From Nocardioides kongjuensis (GTDB lineage Bacteria; Actinomycetota; Actinomycetes; Propionibacteriales; Nocardioidaceae): a stretch of 64,000 bases of DNA. Under the pieces are notes generated by a model. The model saw only the letters and a list, made by a program, of their open reading frames with translations. It searched no databases and had not been told where the DNA came from. Below are positions 56,538 to 64,000 of this stretch, one piece after another (position 1 is the stretch's first letter; every line of letters begins with the position of its first letter). The translations under genes and the position numbers were made by a program. The stretch spans positions 4,033,001 through 4,097,000 of the forward strand of contig NZ_JACCBF010000001.1 of NCBI RefSeq assembly GCF_013409625.1, given 5' to 3'.

Positions 56538-56652
56538 CGGCGTCCCCGCGGTGGGGTCCGGCCCAGGAGCGCAGCGGCGGAGGCGGAGGCGTCCGTGAGG
56601 TGGTTCATGTCCCTCCTACGGAGCGGGGCAGGGATCGGTTGCAGCCGACGTG

Positions 56653-56682
56653 CCAGTTTCACCGGTCGGCCGGTGAAACTGG
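56653..56682. repeat. Hairpin repeat, 13-bp perfect arms
   Basis: CCAGTTTCACCGG and CCGGTGAAACTGG around loop TCGG. Its right arm shares GAAACTGG with the adjoining 48-bp palindrome, so the two hairpins compete. It lies between divergent genes for the anti-sigma-like protein and PadR. Confidence 0.9.
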
Positions 56683-56722
56683 CGCTGGGACGAGGAAGCT
56701 TCCTCGTCCCAGCGCCAGTTTC
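56675..56722. repeat. 48-bp perfect palindrome
   Basis: Each 24-nt half begins GAAACTGGCGCTGGGACGAG; the centre (56695-56702) is GAAGCTTC. A third copy of CCAGTTTCCTCGTCC follows in the same stretch (56715-56729). No coding potential. Confidence 0.92.
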
Positions 56723-56782
56723 CTCGTCCAACCACCCCGTGCCGACACTCCCGATCCATCGGAAGTTCACGTCTCGCGGATA

Positions 56783-56795
56783 TATCGCTACGATA
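56783..56795 (+). promoter_or_regulatory. PadR operator overlapping the padR promoter
   Basis: TATCG-CTA-CGATA is a perfect palindrome with an AT-rich flank (ATATATCG...CGATAGAT). The TACGAT within it (56789-56794) is also a -10 box 7 nt before the ATG at 56802, so bound PadR would block its own transcription. Confidence 0.7.
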
Positions 56796-56801
56796 GATCG
56801 C

Positions 56802-57395
56802 ATGGCACGGCGCGGGGACACCATCGAGCTCGCAGTCCTCGGACTGCTGCACGAGGGACCCATGCACGGCTACGAGCTGCGCAAGCGGCTGAACCTGATG
56901 CTGGGCTGGGGCCGGCTGCTGTCGTACGGCTCGCTCTACCCCGCGCTGAAGAAGATGCTCCGTGGCAACCTCATCGAGGAGACCGTGCCCTCGGGTCCCC
57001 AGACCCGCCGGCAGCGGATCGTCTACCAGGTGACCGACCTGGGCACCGAGGAGTTCTCGCGCCTGATGTCGGAGGTGGGTCCTGCCGCGTGGGAGGACGA
57101 CAACTTCGACATCCGGTTCCGGTTCTTCTCCTCCACCGACATGGAGATCCGGCTGCGCGTCCTCGAAGGACGCCGCTCCCGGCTCCAGGAGCGGCTCGAC
57201 CGCGTCCAGCGCGAGCTGGCCATGACGCAGGCCGAGGCCGACCGGTACGCCGCAGAGCTGCAGCGTCACGGAGTGGAGTCGGTCGAGCGTGAGGTCCGGT
57301 GGCTCTCCGAGCTCATCAACGCCGAGCGCAGTGGCCAGCAGGCACCACCCGGACCGGAGACGCCGACTCCAGCAGCACCGTCGACGCCGTCCTGA
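56802..57395 (+). CDS. PadR-family transcriptional regulator
   Basis: 197 aa. Winged helix: [53 protein letters not shown]; then a coiled C-terminal domain ([25 protein letters not shown]). The gene is adjacent to ino1, as Rv0047c is to Rv0046c in M. tuberculosis, so it may control ino1 and thereby inositol/mycothiol and phosphatidylinositol synthesis. Ligand unknown. Confidence 0.92.
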   Translation: MARRGDTIELAVLGLLHEGPMHGYELRKRLNLMLGWGRLLSYGSLYPALKKMLRGNLIEETVPSGPQTRRQRIVYQVTDLGTEEFSRLMSEVGPAAWEDDNFDIRFRFFSSTDMEIRLRVLEGRRSRLQERLDRVQRELAMTQAEADRYAAELQRHGVESVEREVRWLSELINAERSGQQAPPGPETPTPAAPSTPS

Positions 57396-57469
57396 CCGGC
57401 ACCGCACCACGCAACAGGTCAGCACCTGATCATTCACGAGATGTCATGAGTACCAAGGAAGGAAACCCC

Positions 57470-58552
57470 ATGGGTTCGGTTCGAGTAGCGATCGCCGGCG
57501 TGGGCAACTGCGCCACGTCCCTCATCCAGGGCGTGCAGTACTACCGGGGCGCCGATGCCGCGAGCACCGTCCCGGGGCTCATGCACGTCCAGTTCGGCGA
57601 CTACCACGTCAGCGACGTCGAGTTCGTCGCCGCGTTCGACGTCGACGACAAGAAGGTCGGCAAGGACCTGTCCGAGGCCATCAACGCCTCGGAGAACAAC
57701 ACCATCAAGATCACCGACGTCCCCACCCTGGGTGTCGAGGTCCAGCGCGGCCCGACCCTGGACGGTCTCGGCAAGTACTACCGGATGACCATCGAGGAGT
57801 CCGCGGCCGAGCCGGTCGACGTCGTCCAGGTCCTCAAGGACGCCCAGGTCGACGTGCTCGTCTCCTACCTCCCGGTGGGCTCCGAGGAGGCCGACAAGTT
57901 CTACGCCCAGTGCGCGATCGACGCCGGTGTTGCCTTCGTCAACGCCCTGCCCGTCTTCATCGCCTCCGACCCGGTCTGGGCCAAGAAGTTCGAGGACGCC
58001 GGCGTCCCGATCGTCGGTGACGACATCAAGTCGCAGGTCGGCGCCACCATCACCCACCGCGTGATGGCGAAGCTGTTCGAGGACCGCGGCGTCGTGCTGG
58101 ACCGCACCTACCAGCTCAACGTCGGCGGCAACATGGACTTCAAGAACATGCTCGAGCGCGAGCGCCTGGAGTCCAAGAAGGTCTCCAAGACCCAGGCCGT
58201 CACCTCGAACCTCAACGGCCCGCTGGCCGGCAAGATCGACGACAAGAACGTCCACATCGGCCCGTCCGACTACGTCGCGTGGCTCGACGACCGCAAGTGG
58301 GCCTACGTCCGCCTCGAGGGTCGCGCCTTCGGTGACGTCCCGCTCAACCTCGAGTACAAGCTCGAGGTCTGGGACTCCCCGAACTCGGCCGGCATCATCA
58401 TCGACGCCGTCCGTGCGGCCAAGATCGCCAAGGACCGCGGCGTCGGCGGCCCGATCATCCCCGCGTCGGCGTACCTCATGAAGAGCCCGCCGGTGCAGAT
58501 CGAGGACACCGAGGGTCGCGCCCAGCTCGAGGCCTTCATCAAGGGCGTCTGA
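57470..58552 (+). CDS. ino1: Inositol-3-phosphate synthase
   Basis: 360 aa NAD-dependent isomerase making 1D-myo-inositol 3-phosphate from glucose 6-phosphate, the entry to phosphatidylinositol and mycothiol. Features: N-terminal [18 protein letters not shown] (Rossmann), [38 protein letters not shown] and [24 protein letters not shown] at 57470 has AAGGAAGG 7 nt upstream; an in-frame upstream ATG at 57446 lies before that site and is less likely. 74 bp after padR. Confidence 0.97.
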   Translation: MGSVRVAIAGVGNCATSLIQGVQYYRGADAASTVPGLMHVQFGDYHVSDVEFVAAFDVDDKKVGKDLSEAINASENNTIKITDVPTLGVEVQRGPTLDGLGKYYRMTIEESAAEPVDVVQVLKDAQVDVLVSYLPVGSEEADKFYAQCAIDAGVAFVNALPVFIASDPVWAKKFEDAGVPIVGDDIKSQVGATITHRVMAKLFEDRGVVLDRTYQLNVGGNMDFKNMLERERLESKKVSKTQAVTSNLNGPLAGKIDDKNVHIGPSDYVAWLDDRKWAYVRLEGRAFGDVPLNLEYKLEVWDSPNSAGIIIDAVRAAKIAKDRGVGGPIIPASAYLMKSPPVQIEDTEGRAQLEAFIKGV

Positions 58553-58572
58553 CGCTCCCCGCTCCACCCGCT

Positions 58573-58604
58573 ACGGCCCGGCTCGCACTCGCGAGCCGGG
58601 CCGT
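58573..58604 (+). terminator. GC-rich hairpin after ino1
   Basis: 14-bp perfect stem (ACGGCCCGGCTCGC / GCGAGCCGGGCCGT) with loop ACTC, 20 bp after the ino1 stop. No U-tract, as is common in actinobacteria. Confidence 0.75.
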
Positions 58605-58619
58605 TCCGCGTCCAGGTGT

Positions 58620-58788
58620 CCGGTGGGGCGCCTCCGGCGCCTCCCGTCGGCCCTCCGGCCGGCTCGAAGCGAGGACCCCGCCGTCGGCTGACGGACGTCC
58701 CCCGAAGAGCGGATGCCGTTCGACGCCGACGGCACCCCGACATCGCCGGCCGGAGGGCCGTCGTCCGGCGCCTGCGGCGCCCCACCGG
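58620..58788. repeat. 169-bp nested inverted-repeat element
   Basis: Imperfect 44-bp arms (58620-58663 and 58745-58788; 38 of 44 positions pair) flank an 81-bp interior that holds a second inverted repeat (GCCGTCGGC / GCCGACGGC). It sits between convergent genes and has no open frame. It could be a MITE-like remnant or a structured RNA. Confidence 0.85.
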
Positions 58789-58813
58789 GCGCGTGCGCGC
58801 GGCCCGGGTCGCG

Positions 58814-59779
58814 TCAGCAGGCGGGCGGGGGCTGCAGCTGCATCCGGGTCCACACGGCACGGTGGTCGGAGACGGCGGAGTAGAGCACCTCGGCCTGGAC
58901 GGGGGTGAACCAGCCGTCGTGGAGGATGAAGTCGATCCGGCTGCCGGGGCGGTCGGCAGGGACGGTGGCGCCCTTGCCGGAGCCGACGGCCCAGGAGTCG
59001 CCGAGGCCGGAGCCCTTGAGGATCGCGATCGGGCGCGAGTCGGGTCCGGTGTTGAGGTCGCCGCCGAAGAGCTTGGGCAGCGGGTCGGCGGCCATCATCT
59101 GCACGGCGGTCCTCGCCTGCACCCGGCGGGCCTTGCGGCCGCGGTGGTCGAAGTGGCTGGCATAGACGCTGACGGGTACGCCGGCCACGTCGAGCTGGGC
59201 GTGCAGCAGCCCGCGCAGCTCCTTGCCGCCGGCCATCGGCAGGTGCGTGTTGGTGGCGGACGTGATGGGGAACCGGGTCAAGATGGCGTTGCCGCGGGGA
59301 CCGGCGCCGGTGTTGCGGGAGTTGCCGCCGTACACGTGGTTCAGGCCGGTCTTGGTGCCGAGCACGCTGGCCTGGTCGAGGTTGCCGCTGACGGGGCGGC
59401 CCTTGTCGACCTCCTGGAGCAGCACGACGTCCGGCTGCCAGCCGCGGATCTCGGCGGCGATCCGGTCCAGCTCGACCCGGCCGTCGTGCGCGGTGCCGAA
59501 GTGGATGTTGAAGCTCATCACCGTCAGCTGGACCGGCGCGGGCGTCGGGCAGGTGGGCGGGACGGTCGGCGGCGGCGTCGGGGACGGCGGCGGCGGCTCG
59601 GTGCGGGTGGGGGTGGCGCCCGAGGAGGGCGGCGGGGGCACCGTGGTGACCGGGGCGCCCGGACCGGCGCCCGGCTGCTGGGACGGGCCCTGCAGCACGA
59701 GCACGACCACCACCGCGACCAGGACCGCCGCGGCGACCGCCACGGTGGCGACCCTGGTCGCCCGGCTGCCCTCCGTCAC
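58814..59779 (-). CDS. Secreted endonuclease/exonuclease/phosphatase-family protein
   Basis: 321 aa. N-terminal signal-anchor (VATVAVAAAVLVAVVVVLVLQG), Pro/Thr-rich linker to residue ~85, then an EEP fold: VMSFNIHFG, DVVLLQEVD, YASHFDHRG, FGGDLNTGPDSRPI, RIDFILHDG and SDHRAVWT carry the Asn, Glu, Asp and His active-site residues. It probably hydrolyses phosphodiester or inositol-phosphate bonds outside the membrane. GTG start. Converges on ino1 across the inverted-repeat element. Confidence 0.88.
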   Translation of the reverse strand: MTEGSRATRVATVAVAAAVLVAVVVVLVLQGPSQQPGAGPGAPVTTVPPPPSSGATPTRTEPPPPSPTPPPTVPPTCPTPAPVQLTVMSFNIHFGTAHDGRVELDRIAAEIRGWQPDVVLLQEVDKGRPVSGNLDQASVLGTKTGLNHVYGGNSRNTGAGPRGNAILTRFPITSATNTHLPMAGGKELRGLLHAQLDVAGVPVSVYASHFDHRGRKARRVQARTAVQMMAADPLPKLFGGDLNTGPDSRPIAILKGSGLGDSWAVGSGKGATVPADRPGSRIDFILHDGWFTPVQAEVLYSAVSDHRAVWTRMQLQPPPAC

Positions 59780-59809
59780 GCGCCTATGAGACCAGACGGG
59801 CGGTGGGGA

Positions 59810-60292
59810 TCAGGCCTCGGCCTCGGCCTTGATCCGCTCGAGGGTCTGCCGGATGCCGCGGCGGAGCTCGTCGGTGAAGGGCCGCTGGCCGCCGAGGACG
59901 ACCTTGGTCAGCACCATCGACAGGCCCGAGATGCCGTCGGGGGTCTCGCGGCGCTCGGTCAGGCGGGTGCCGCCGTCGGCGGTCGGCGCGAGCTCGAAGG
60001 ACCACACGGTCCGGTTCTCGCGGATCCGGAACGCGAAGTCGCCGGGCGTGGAGGCGGTCGGCGGCTGGAACCGGACGACCTTGCCGCCGGTCGGCCAGCG
60101 CTTGAGGCCCTGCTTGTTGAGGTTGCTGAAGACCGCGCCCTGCTTGACGACGCCACCCCGGACGGTCGACTTCACGACCTGCGGGCTCCACTTGGACATC
60201 GCCGGGATGTCGGTGACGAGCGACCACACCTTCTCGACGGGGGCGGAGATCTCGATCGAGTCCTCGAGCAGCTTCTCGTACGTGTCGGCCAT
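59810..60292 (-). CDS. SRPBCC-fold (START-like) protein
   Basis: 160 aa. YEKLLEDSIEISAPVEKVWSLVTDIPAMSKWSPQVV and FRIRENRTVWSFELAPTADGGTRLTERRETPDG are typical of polyketide-cyclase/SRPBCC proteins with a hydrophobic ligand cavity. ATG at 60292 with GGAAGG upstream. Ligand unknown. Shares a 143-bp divergent region with the SDR gene. Confidence 0.88.
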   Translation of the reverse strand: MADTYEKLLEDSIEISAPVEKVWSLVTDIPAMSKWSPQVVKSTVRGGVVKQGAVFSNLNKQGLKRWPTGGKVVRFQPPTASTPGDFAFRIRENRTVWSFELAPTADGGTRLTERRETPDGISGLSMVLTKVVLGGQRPFTDELRRGIRQTLERIKAEAEA

Positions 60293-60435
60293 GGTGGCGC
60301 CTTCCGTGGGAGCAGGGGTGGTCCCCGGCAACCTACCCGCAGGTAGCAGACCGGCGGTATGTGACGCCGGGCACAGGGGTGCGACGTCCGATTGCCGCCA
60401 GACCCGAACCGGCGGGTCCCGGGAGGCTGGCTGCC

Positions 60436-61191
60436 ATGACGACGATGACGAACGAGAGGGTCGCCCTCATCACCGGCGGCAACCGGGGCCTCGGCCTGGC
60501 CACGGCCCGGCGCCTGGGCCGGGCGGGCGTGACGGTGGTGATCGGCGCACGCGACGTCGACCAGTCCCGGGCCGCGGTCACCGGCCTGCGCGAGGCAGGG
60601 GTGTGGGCCAGCGCCGTACCGCTGGACGTCGACGACGACACGAGCGCGCGGGACGCGGCCGAGCGGATCCGGCGCGAGCACGGCCGGCTGGACATCCTGG
60701 TCAACAACGCCGGGATCCTGCCGGAGGCGACCGCGACCGACGCGGCCGGTCCCCTCGACCCCGAGCTGTTCTCGCGCACCTTCCGCACCAACGTCCTCGG
60801 CGCCGCCGCGGTGACCGCGGCCGTCCTGCCGCTGATCGTGCGGTCCGAGCGCGGCCGGGTGGTCAACGTGTCGAGCCGGATGGGCTCGCTGAGCGACCAG
60901 CTGGACCCGACCTCGCCGTACCACGCACTGGTGGTGCCGGCCTACCAGTCGTCGAAGGCGGCGCTCAACGCGCTGACGATCGCGCTGGCCAAGAAGCTGG
61001 CCGGCACGCCGGTCAAGGTGAACTCGGTGTGCCCGGGCTGGGTGCAGACCGACCTCGGCGGCCCCGACAACCGGGCGGCCGCCCCGACGACGGCCGACGA
61101 AGCGGCCGAGGTCGTGGCGCGCGCGGCGCTCCTGGACGAGAGCGGGCCGTCGGGCAGCTTCTTCGACGCGGCCGGCCCGGTGCCCTGGTAG
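60436..61191 (+). CDS. Short-chain dehydrogenase/reductase
   Basis: 251 aa. NAD(P)-binding VALITGGNRGLGLATARRLG, NNAGIL motif, catalytic Ser (NVSSRMG) and YxxxK (YQSSKAAL) in the classical order. The C-terminal region around PVKVNSVCPGWVQTDLGG is typical. GGGAGG precedes the ATG. Substrate unknown. Divergent from the SRPBCC gene. Confidence 0.93.
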   Translation: MTTMTNERVALITGGNRGLGLATARRLGRAGVTVVIGARDVDQSRAAVTGLREAGVWASAVPLDVDDDTSARDAAERIRREHGRLDILVNNAGILPEATATDAAGPLDPELFSRTFRTNVLGAAAVTAAVLPLIVRSERGRVVNVSSRMGSLSDQLDPTSPYHALVVPAYQSSKAALNALTIALAKKLAGTPVKVNSVCPGWVQTDLGGPDNRAAAPTTADEAAEVVARAALLDESGPSGSFFDAAGPVPW

Positions 61192-61198
61192 CAGCCGG

Positions 61199-62668
61199 TC
61201 AGCCCCGGGCGGCCCACCACTCCCGCAGCGCCGCGGCCGCGTCCTCCTCGGACATCGGGCCGTTGTCGAGGCGCAGCTCGAGCAGGAACTTGTACGCCTC
61301 GCCGACCTCGCGACCGGGACCGATGCCGAGCAGGGTCATGATCTGGTTGCCGTCGAGGTCGGGGCGGATCGAGGCCAGCTCCTCCTCGGCGGAGAGCCGG
61401 TCGATCCGGGCCTCCAGGTCGTCATAGGTACGACGCAGCCGGTCGGCCTTCTTCTTGTTGCGGGTCGTGCAGTCGGCGCGCGTGAGCACGTGCAGCCGCT
61501 CGAGCTGGGGCCCGGCGTCGCGGACGTAGCGGCGCACGGCGGAGTCGGTCCACTCACCGGAGCCGTAGCCGTGGAAGCGCAGGTGCAGCTCGACGAGGTC
61601 GCCGACGGCGTCGATCTGCTCGTTGCTGAACTTGAGCGCCTTCATCCGCTTGCGGGTCAGCTTGGCGCCGACGACGTCGTGGTGGTGGAAGGTGACCACG
61701 CCGTCGTCCTGGAAGCGCCTGGTCCTGGGCTTGCCGACGTCGTGCATGAGGGCGGCGAACCGGGAGACGAAGTCGGGCGCGGGGATGTCGCCGCGGGTGG
61801 CGAGGCGCGGCTCGAGGTCGATCGCCTGCTCGAGCACGGTGAGGGTGTGCTCGTAGACGTCCTTGTGGCGGTGGTGCTCGTCGCGCTCCAGCTTGAGCGC
61901 CGGCAGCTCCGGCAGCACGCGGTCAGCCAGGCCGGTCTCGACGAGCAGCTCCAGGCCCAGCCGCGGGTGGGGGGCGCAGACGAGCTTCACCAGCTCGTCG
62001 CGGACCCGCTCGGCGGAGATGATCTGGATCCGGTCGGCCATCTCGGTCATCGCCTGCACGACCGCCGGGTCGACCGAGAAGCCGAGCTGGGCGGCGAACC
62101 GGGCGGCCCGCATCATCCGCAGCGGGTCGTCGGAGAACGACTGCTCGGGGGTGCCGGGCGTGCGGATCACGCGGTGCGCGAGGTCCACCACGCCGCCGTA
62201 GGGGTCCTCCAGCTCGCGGCTCGGCAGCCGCACCGCCATCGCGTTGACGGTGAAGTCGCGACGACCCAGGTCACCGGCGAGGCTGTCGCCGTACTGCACC
62301 TCGGGCTTGCGGGAGTCGGGGTCGTAGGCCTCGGAGCGGTACGTCGTCACCTCGACGACCCACTCGCCCTTGCGGCAGCCGATGGTGCCGAAGTCGCGGC
62401 CCATGTCCCACCAGGCGTCGCCCCAGGACTTGAGGATCCTGTCGGTCTGCTCGGGGCGGGCCGAGGTGGTGAAGTCGAGGTCGTTGGAACGACGCCCGAG
62501 CATCGCGTCGCGCACCGGGCCGCCGACGAGCGCCAGCTCGTGGCCCGCGGCGGCGAACAGCGCACCGAGCTCGTCGATCACCGGGGCGATGCGGTCCAGC
62601 TCGGCGGCGACCGCGGCCTGGACGTCGACCAGCCTCATCGGGGCGGGGGAGTCAGGCACGTCGGTCAC
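61199..62668 (-). CDS. pcnA: CCA tRNA nucleotidyltransferase / poly(A) polymerase family (PcnA-like)
   Basis: 489 aa. N-terminal nucleotidyltransferase: LALVGGPVRDAMLGRRSNDLDFTTSARPEQ (GG, DxD), RRDFTVNAMA, and the tRNA-binding middle domain with DDPLRMMRAARFAAQLGF; a C-terminal HD domain (ALMHDVGKPRTRR, HHHDVVGAKLTRKRM) is present, as in many actinobacterial enzymes. It adds or repairs tRNA 3'-CCA. The GTG at 62668 lies 8 nt after TAGACT; an in-frame ATG at 62638 is an alternative start. Confidence 0.96.
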   Translation of the reverse strand: MTDVPDSPAPMRLVDVQAAVAAELDRIAPVIDELGALFAAAGHELALVGGPVRDAMLGRRSNDLDFTTSARPEQTDRILKSWGDAWWDMGRDFGTIGCRKGEWVVEVTTYRSEAYDPDSRKPEVQYGDSLAGDLGRRDFTVNAMAVRLPSRELEDPYGGVVDLAHRVIRTPGTPEQSFSDDPLRMMRAARFAAQLGFSVDPAVVQAMTEMADRIQIISAERVRDELVKLVCAPHPRLGLELLVETGLADRVLPELPALKLERDEHHRHKDVYEHTLTVLEQAIDLEPRLATRGDIPAPDFVSRFAALMHDVGKPRTRRFQDDGVVTFHHHDVVGAKLTRKRMKALKFSNEQIDAVGDLVELHLRFHGYGSGEWTDSAVRRYVRDAGPQLERLHVLTRADCTTRNKKKADRLRRTYDDLEARIDRLSAEEELASIRPDLDGNQIMTLLGIGPGREVGEAYKFLLELRLDNGPMSEEDAAAALREWWAARG

Positions 62669-62676
62669 GGGCGGAG

Positions 62677-62713
62677 AGTCTAGGAGAGACCTCGCCCAGC
62701 GCCCTACTACCCT
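62677..62713. promoter_or_regulatory. Divergent leaderless promoters of pcnA and the Rv3909-like gene
   Basis: TAGACT (62682..62677) is 8 nt before the pcnA GTG; TACCCT (62708-62713) is 6 nt before the GTG at 62720. Only 51 bp separate the two start codons, so the promoters lie back to back. Confidence 0.6.
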
Positions 62714-62719
62714 CGGTCC

Positions 62720-64000
62720 GTGGTCCGCCGTCGTTCTCGCCTGCTCGCAGGCTTGGCGACCGCTCTGGTCCTCGCGGTGGCCGCGCCCGTCGCGCCCGCG
62801 CACGCCGGAGGGGACCCTGCTCCCGAGAAGGCGCCCAGGCACGCGGAGTACGACCCGCCGCTCGAGGTCAGCATCGACGCGCTCTCACCGGGGGTGCTGC
62901 CGACCAAGGGTCCGCTGGTGATCAGCGGCACGGTGACCAACGTCGACCTCGAGACCTGGCAGCGGGTCAACCTCTACCCGATGTTCGGGTCGAGCGCGCC
63001 GGCGATGACGACCGAGGCGGAGCTGACCGCGGCGGTCGCCACCGACCCCGAGGCCCAGGTCGGCGAGCGCTACACGCAGGACCTCGCGGTGCGCGCGGAG
63101 GCCGGGTCGCTCGGGCCCGGTGAGTCCGCCGACTACACGATCCGGATCCCGCAGCGGGTGCTGCGCAGCCAGTTCCCGAACCCCACCAGCGGCGTGTACT
63201 GGTTCGGCGTGCACGCGCTCGGCGAGAACACCGACGGCCGCGACGACGTCGCCGACGGCCGCGCTCGCACCTTCCTGCCCTACCTCGCCCCCGACGCCGG
63301 CGGCCCGGTGCAGACCGCCGTCGTGGTGCCCCTGCGCGGTCGCGTCGCGCACTCGGCCGACGGCGAGCTCGGCCGCACCAGCTGGTGGGACGAGGCGCTC
63401 GCGCCCGACGGCACGCTCGGCGGGCCGCTGGCCTTCGGGGCGGCGAGCAACACCCGGCCGGTGACCTGGCTCGTGGACCCCGCCCTGCCCGACGCGGTGA
63501 GCCAGCTCGCCGCCGGCAACCCGATCCGCGAGATCGCCCCGATCGCACCCGACGACCAGCCGTCCGAGAGCGGGAGCCCGTCGCCCAGCGAGTCGGGGAG
63601 CGGTGACGCCGGCGAGGGTGGCGACGACGGGGCCGAGGTCAGCGGCGCGACGCTCCAGCCCGACAGCACCCTCGTCCGGGCCGCGCAGACCTGGCTCGAC
63701 AAGGCCGGCACCGTGCTGCCCGACGACACCGTGACCCTGCTGCCGTACGGCGACCCCGACCTCGCCGCCGCGGCCCGCTCGCTGCCGAGCCTCTACGACA
63801 CCGCCCGCAAGCACCCCTCGCCCACGCTCGCCGCGTGGGGCGTCGAGGGCACCCCCGTCGTCGCGTCCCGCAACGGCTACCTCGACGGCGCCGCGATCGA
63901 GGAGGTCGACGACGACGCGACCGTGCTGCTGGGCGAGCAGGTGTTCGGCGCCGAGGACTACCCCGAGGGACCGCCGGCCGGCGGCCGGGTCGGCAGCCGC
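62720..64000 (+). CDS. Secreted DUF6049-type protein, truncated by the right edge (Rv3909-like)
   Basis: The frame stays open for 427 codons to the window edge. An N-terminal signal peptide (SRLLAGLATALVLAVAAPVAPAHAG) precedes a beta-rich domain with GPLVISGTVTNVDLETWQRVNLYPMFG and NPTSGVYWFGVHALGENTDG, then an acidic, low-complexity stretch (SGSPSPSESGSGDAGEGGDDG). Position beside pcnA matches M. tuberculosis Rv3909, usually followed by MviN/MurJ; such proteins are envelope-linked. Leaderless GTG at 62720. C-terminus not visible. Confidence 0.85.
   Translation, partial: MVRRRSRLLAGLATALVLAVAAPVAPAHAGGDPAPEKAPRHAEYDPPLEVSIDALSPGVLPTKGPLVISGTVTNVDLETWQRVNLYPMFGSSAPAMTTEAELTAAVATDPEAQVGERYTQDLAVRAEAGSLGPGESADYTIRIPQRVLRSQFPNPTSGVYWFGVHALGENTDGRDDVADGRARTFLPYLAPDAGGPVQTAVVVPLRGRVAHSADGELGRTSWWDEALAPDGTLGGPLAFGAASNTRPVTWLVDPALPDAVSQLAAGNPIREIAPIAPDDQPSESGSPSPSESGSGDAGEGGDDGAEVSGATLQPDSTLVRAAQTWLDKAGTVLPDDTVTLLPYGDPDLAAAARSLPSLYDTARKHPSPTLAAWGVEGTPVVASRNGYLDGAAIEEVDDDATVLLGEQVFGAEDYPEGPPAGGRVGSR

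Noticed and set aside
1..64000. tRNA, rRNA, insertion sequences and phage genes
   Set aside because: No tRNA-like cloverleaf T-arm, transposase motif or integrase was seen anywhere in the window.

Overview
The window is GC-rich, densely packed, mostly non-repetitive chromosomal DNA of an actinobacterium. Nocardioides or another Propionibacteriales/Nocardioidaceae member fits best; this is inferred from base composition, frequent GTG starts, GTGA/ATGA translational coupling, leaderless promoters (TANNNT 6-8 nt before the start), LexA-type TCGAAC-N4-GTTCGA boxes, and gene content. The right half keeps the order known near the origin in Mycobacterium and Streptomyces: dnaB, MATE exporter, rplI, rpsR, ssb, rpsF, then femX, a GT87-like transferase, ponA, padR, ino1, and at the end the CCA-adding enzyme divergent from a large secreted protein (Rv3909-like). 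No tRNA, rRNA, CRISPR array or insertion sequence was seen.

Layout. 1-4.7 kb: a minus-strand operon of D,D-dipeptidase, alanine racemase-like enzyme, D-Ala-D-Ala ligase, NarL-type sensor kinase and response regulator, the gene classes of a VanC-type operon. 4.8-6.9 kb: an SOS-box-controlled 13E12/DUF222 HNH protein and an orphan gene. 6.9-12.7 kb: an OmpR regulator with a kinase fused in frame to a DUF4173 membrane protein, then an MFS exporter and a DUF418 protein. 12.8-20.9 kb: small metabolic genes, a P450, a GNAT/MFS/manganese-exporter operon led by a yybP-ykoY-like riboswitch, a lipoprotein phosphoesterase and an XRE regulator. 20.8-25 kb: an arsenic island (ArsR, ArsO-like flavoprotein, OsmC, ArsR-ArsC fusion, AqpS-like aquaporin, ArsC). 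25-38 kb: accessory metabolism and many local regulators (Rrf2, MerR, two TetR, LuxR) with visible operators.

38-64 kb: housekeeping core: dnaB, the S6-SSB-S18-L9 operon, a FHA-linked membrane serine protease, an endonuclease IV-like enzyme, truncated hemoglobin, FemX plus a racemase-like partner, ponA behind a SigE-family sigma factor, padR-ino1, an EEP phosphatase, an SDR, and pcnA. Cell-envelope synthesis recurs: the Van-like operon, femX/racemase, ponA with its sigma operon, and ino1.

The most unusual non-coding signals are a 48-bp perfect palindrome that competes with a neighbouring hairpin upstream of padR, a 169-bp nested inverted-repeat element after ino1, and a 9-nt aptamer/hairpin complementarity in the manganese riboswitch leader.
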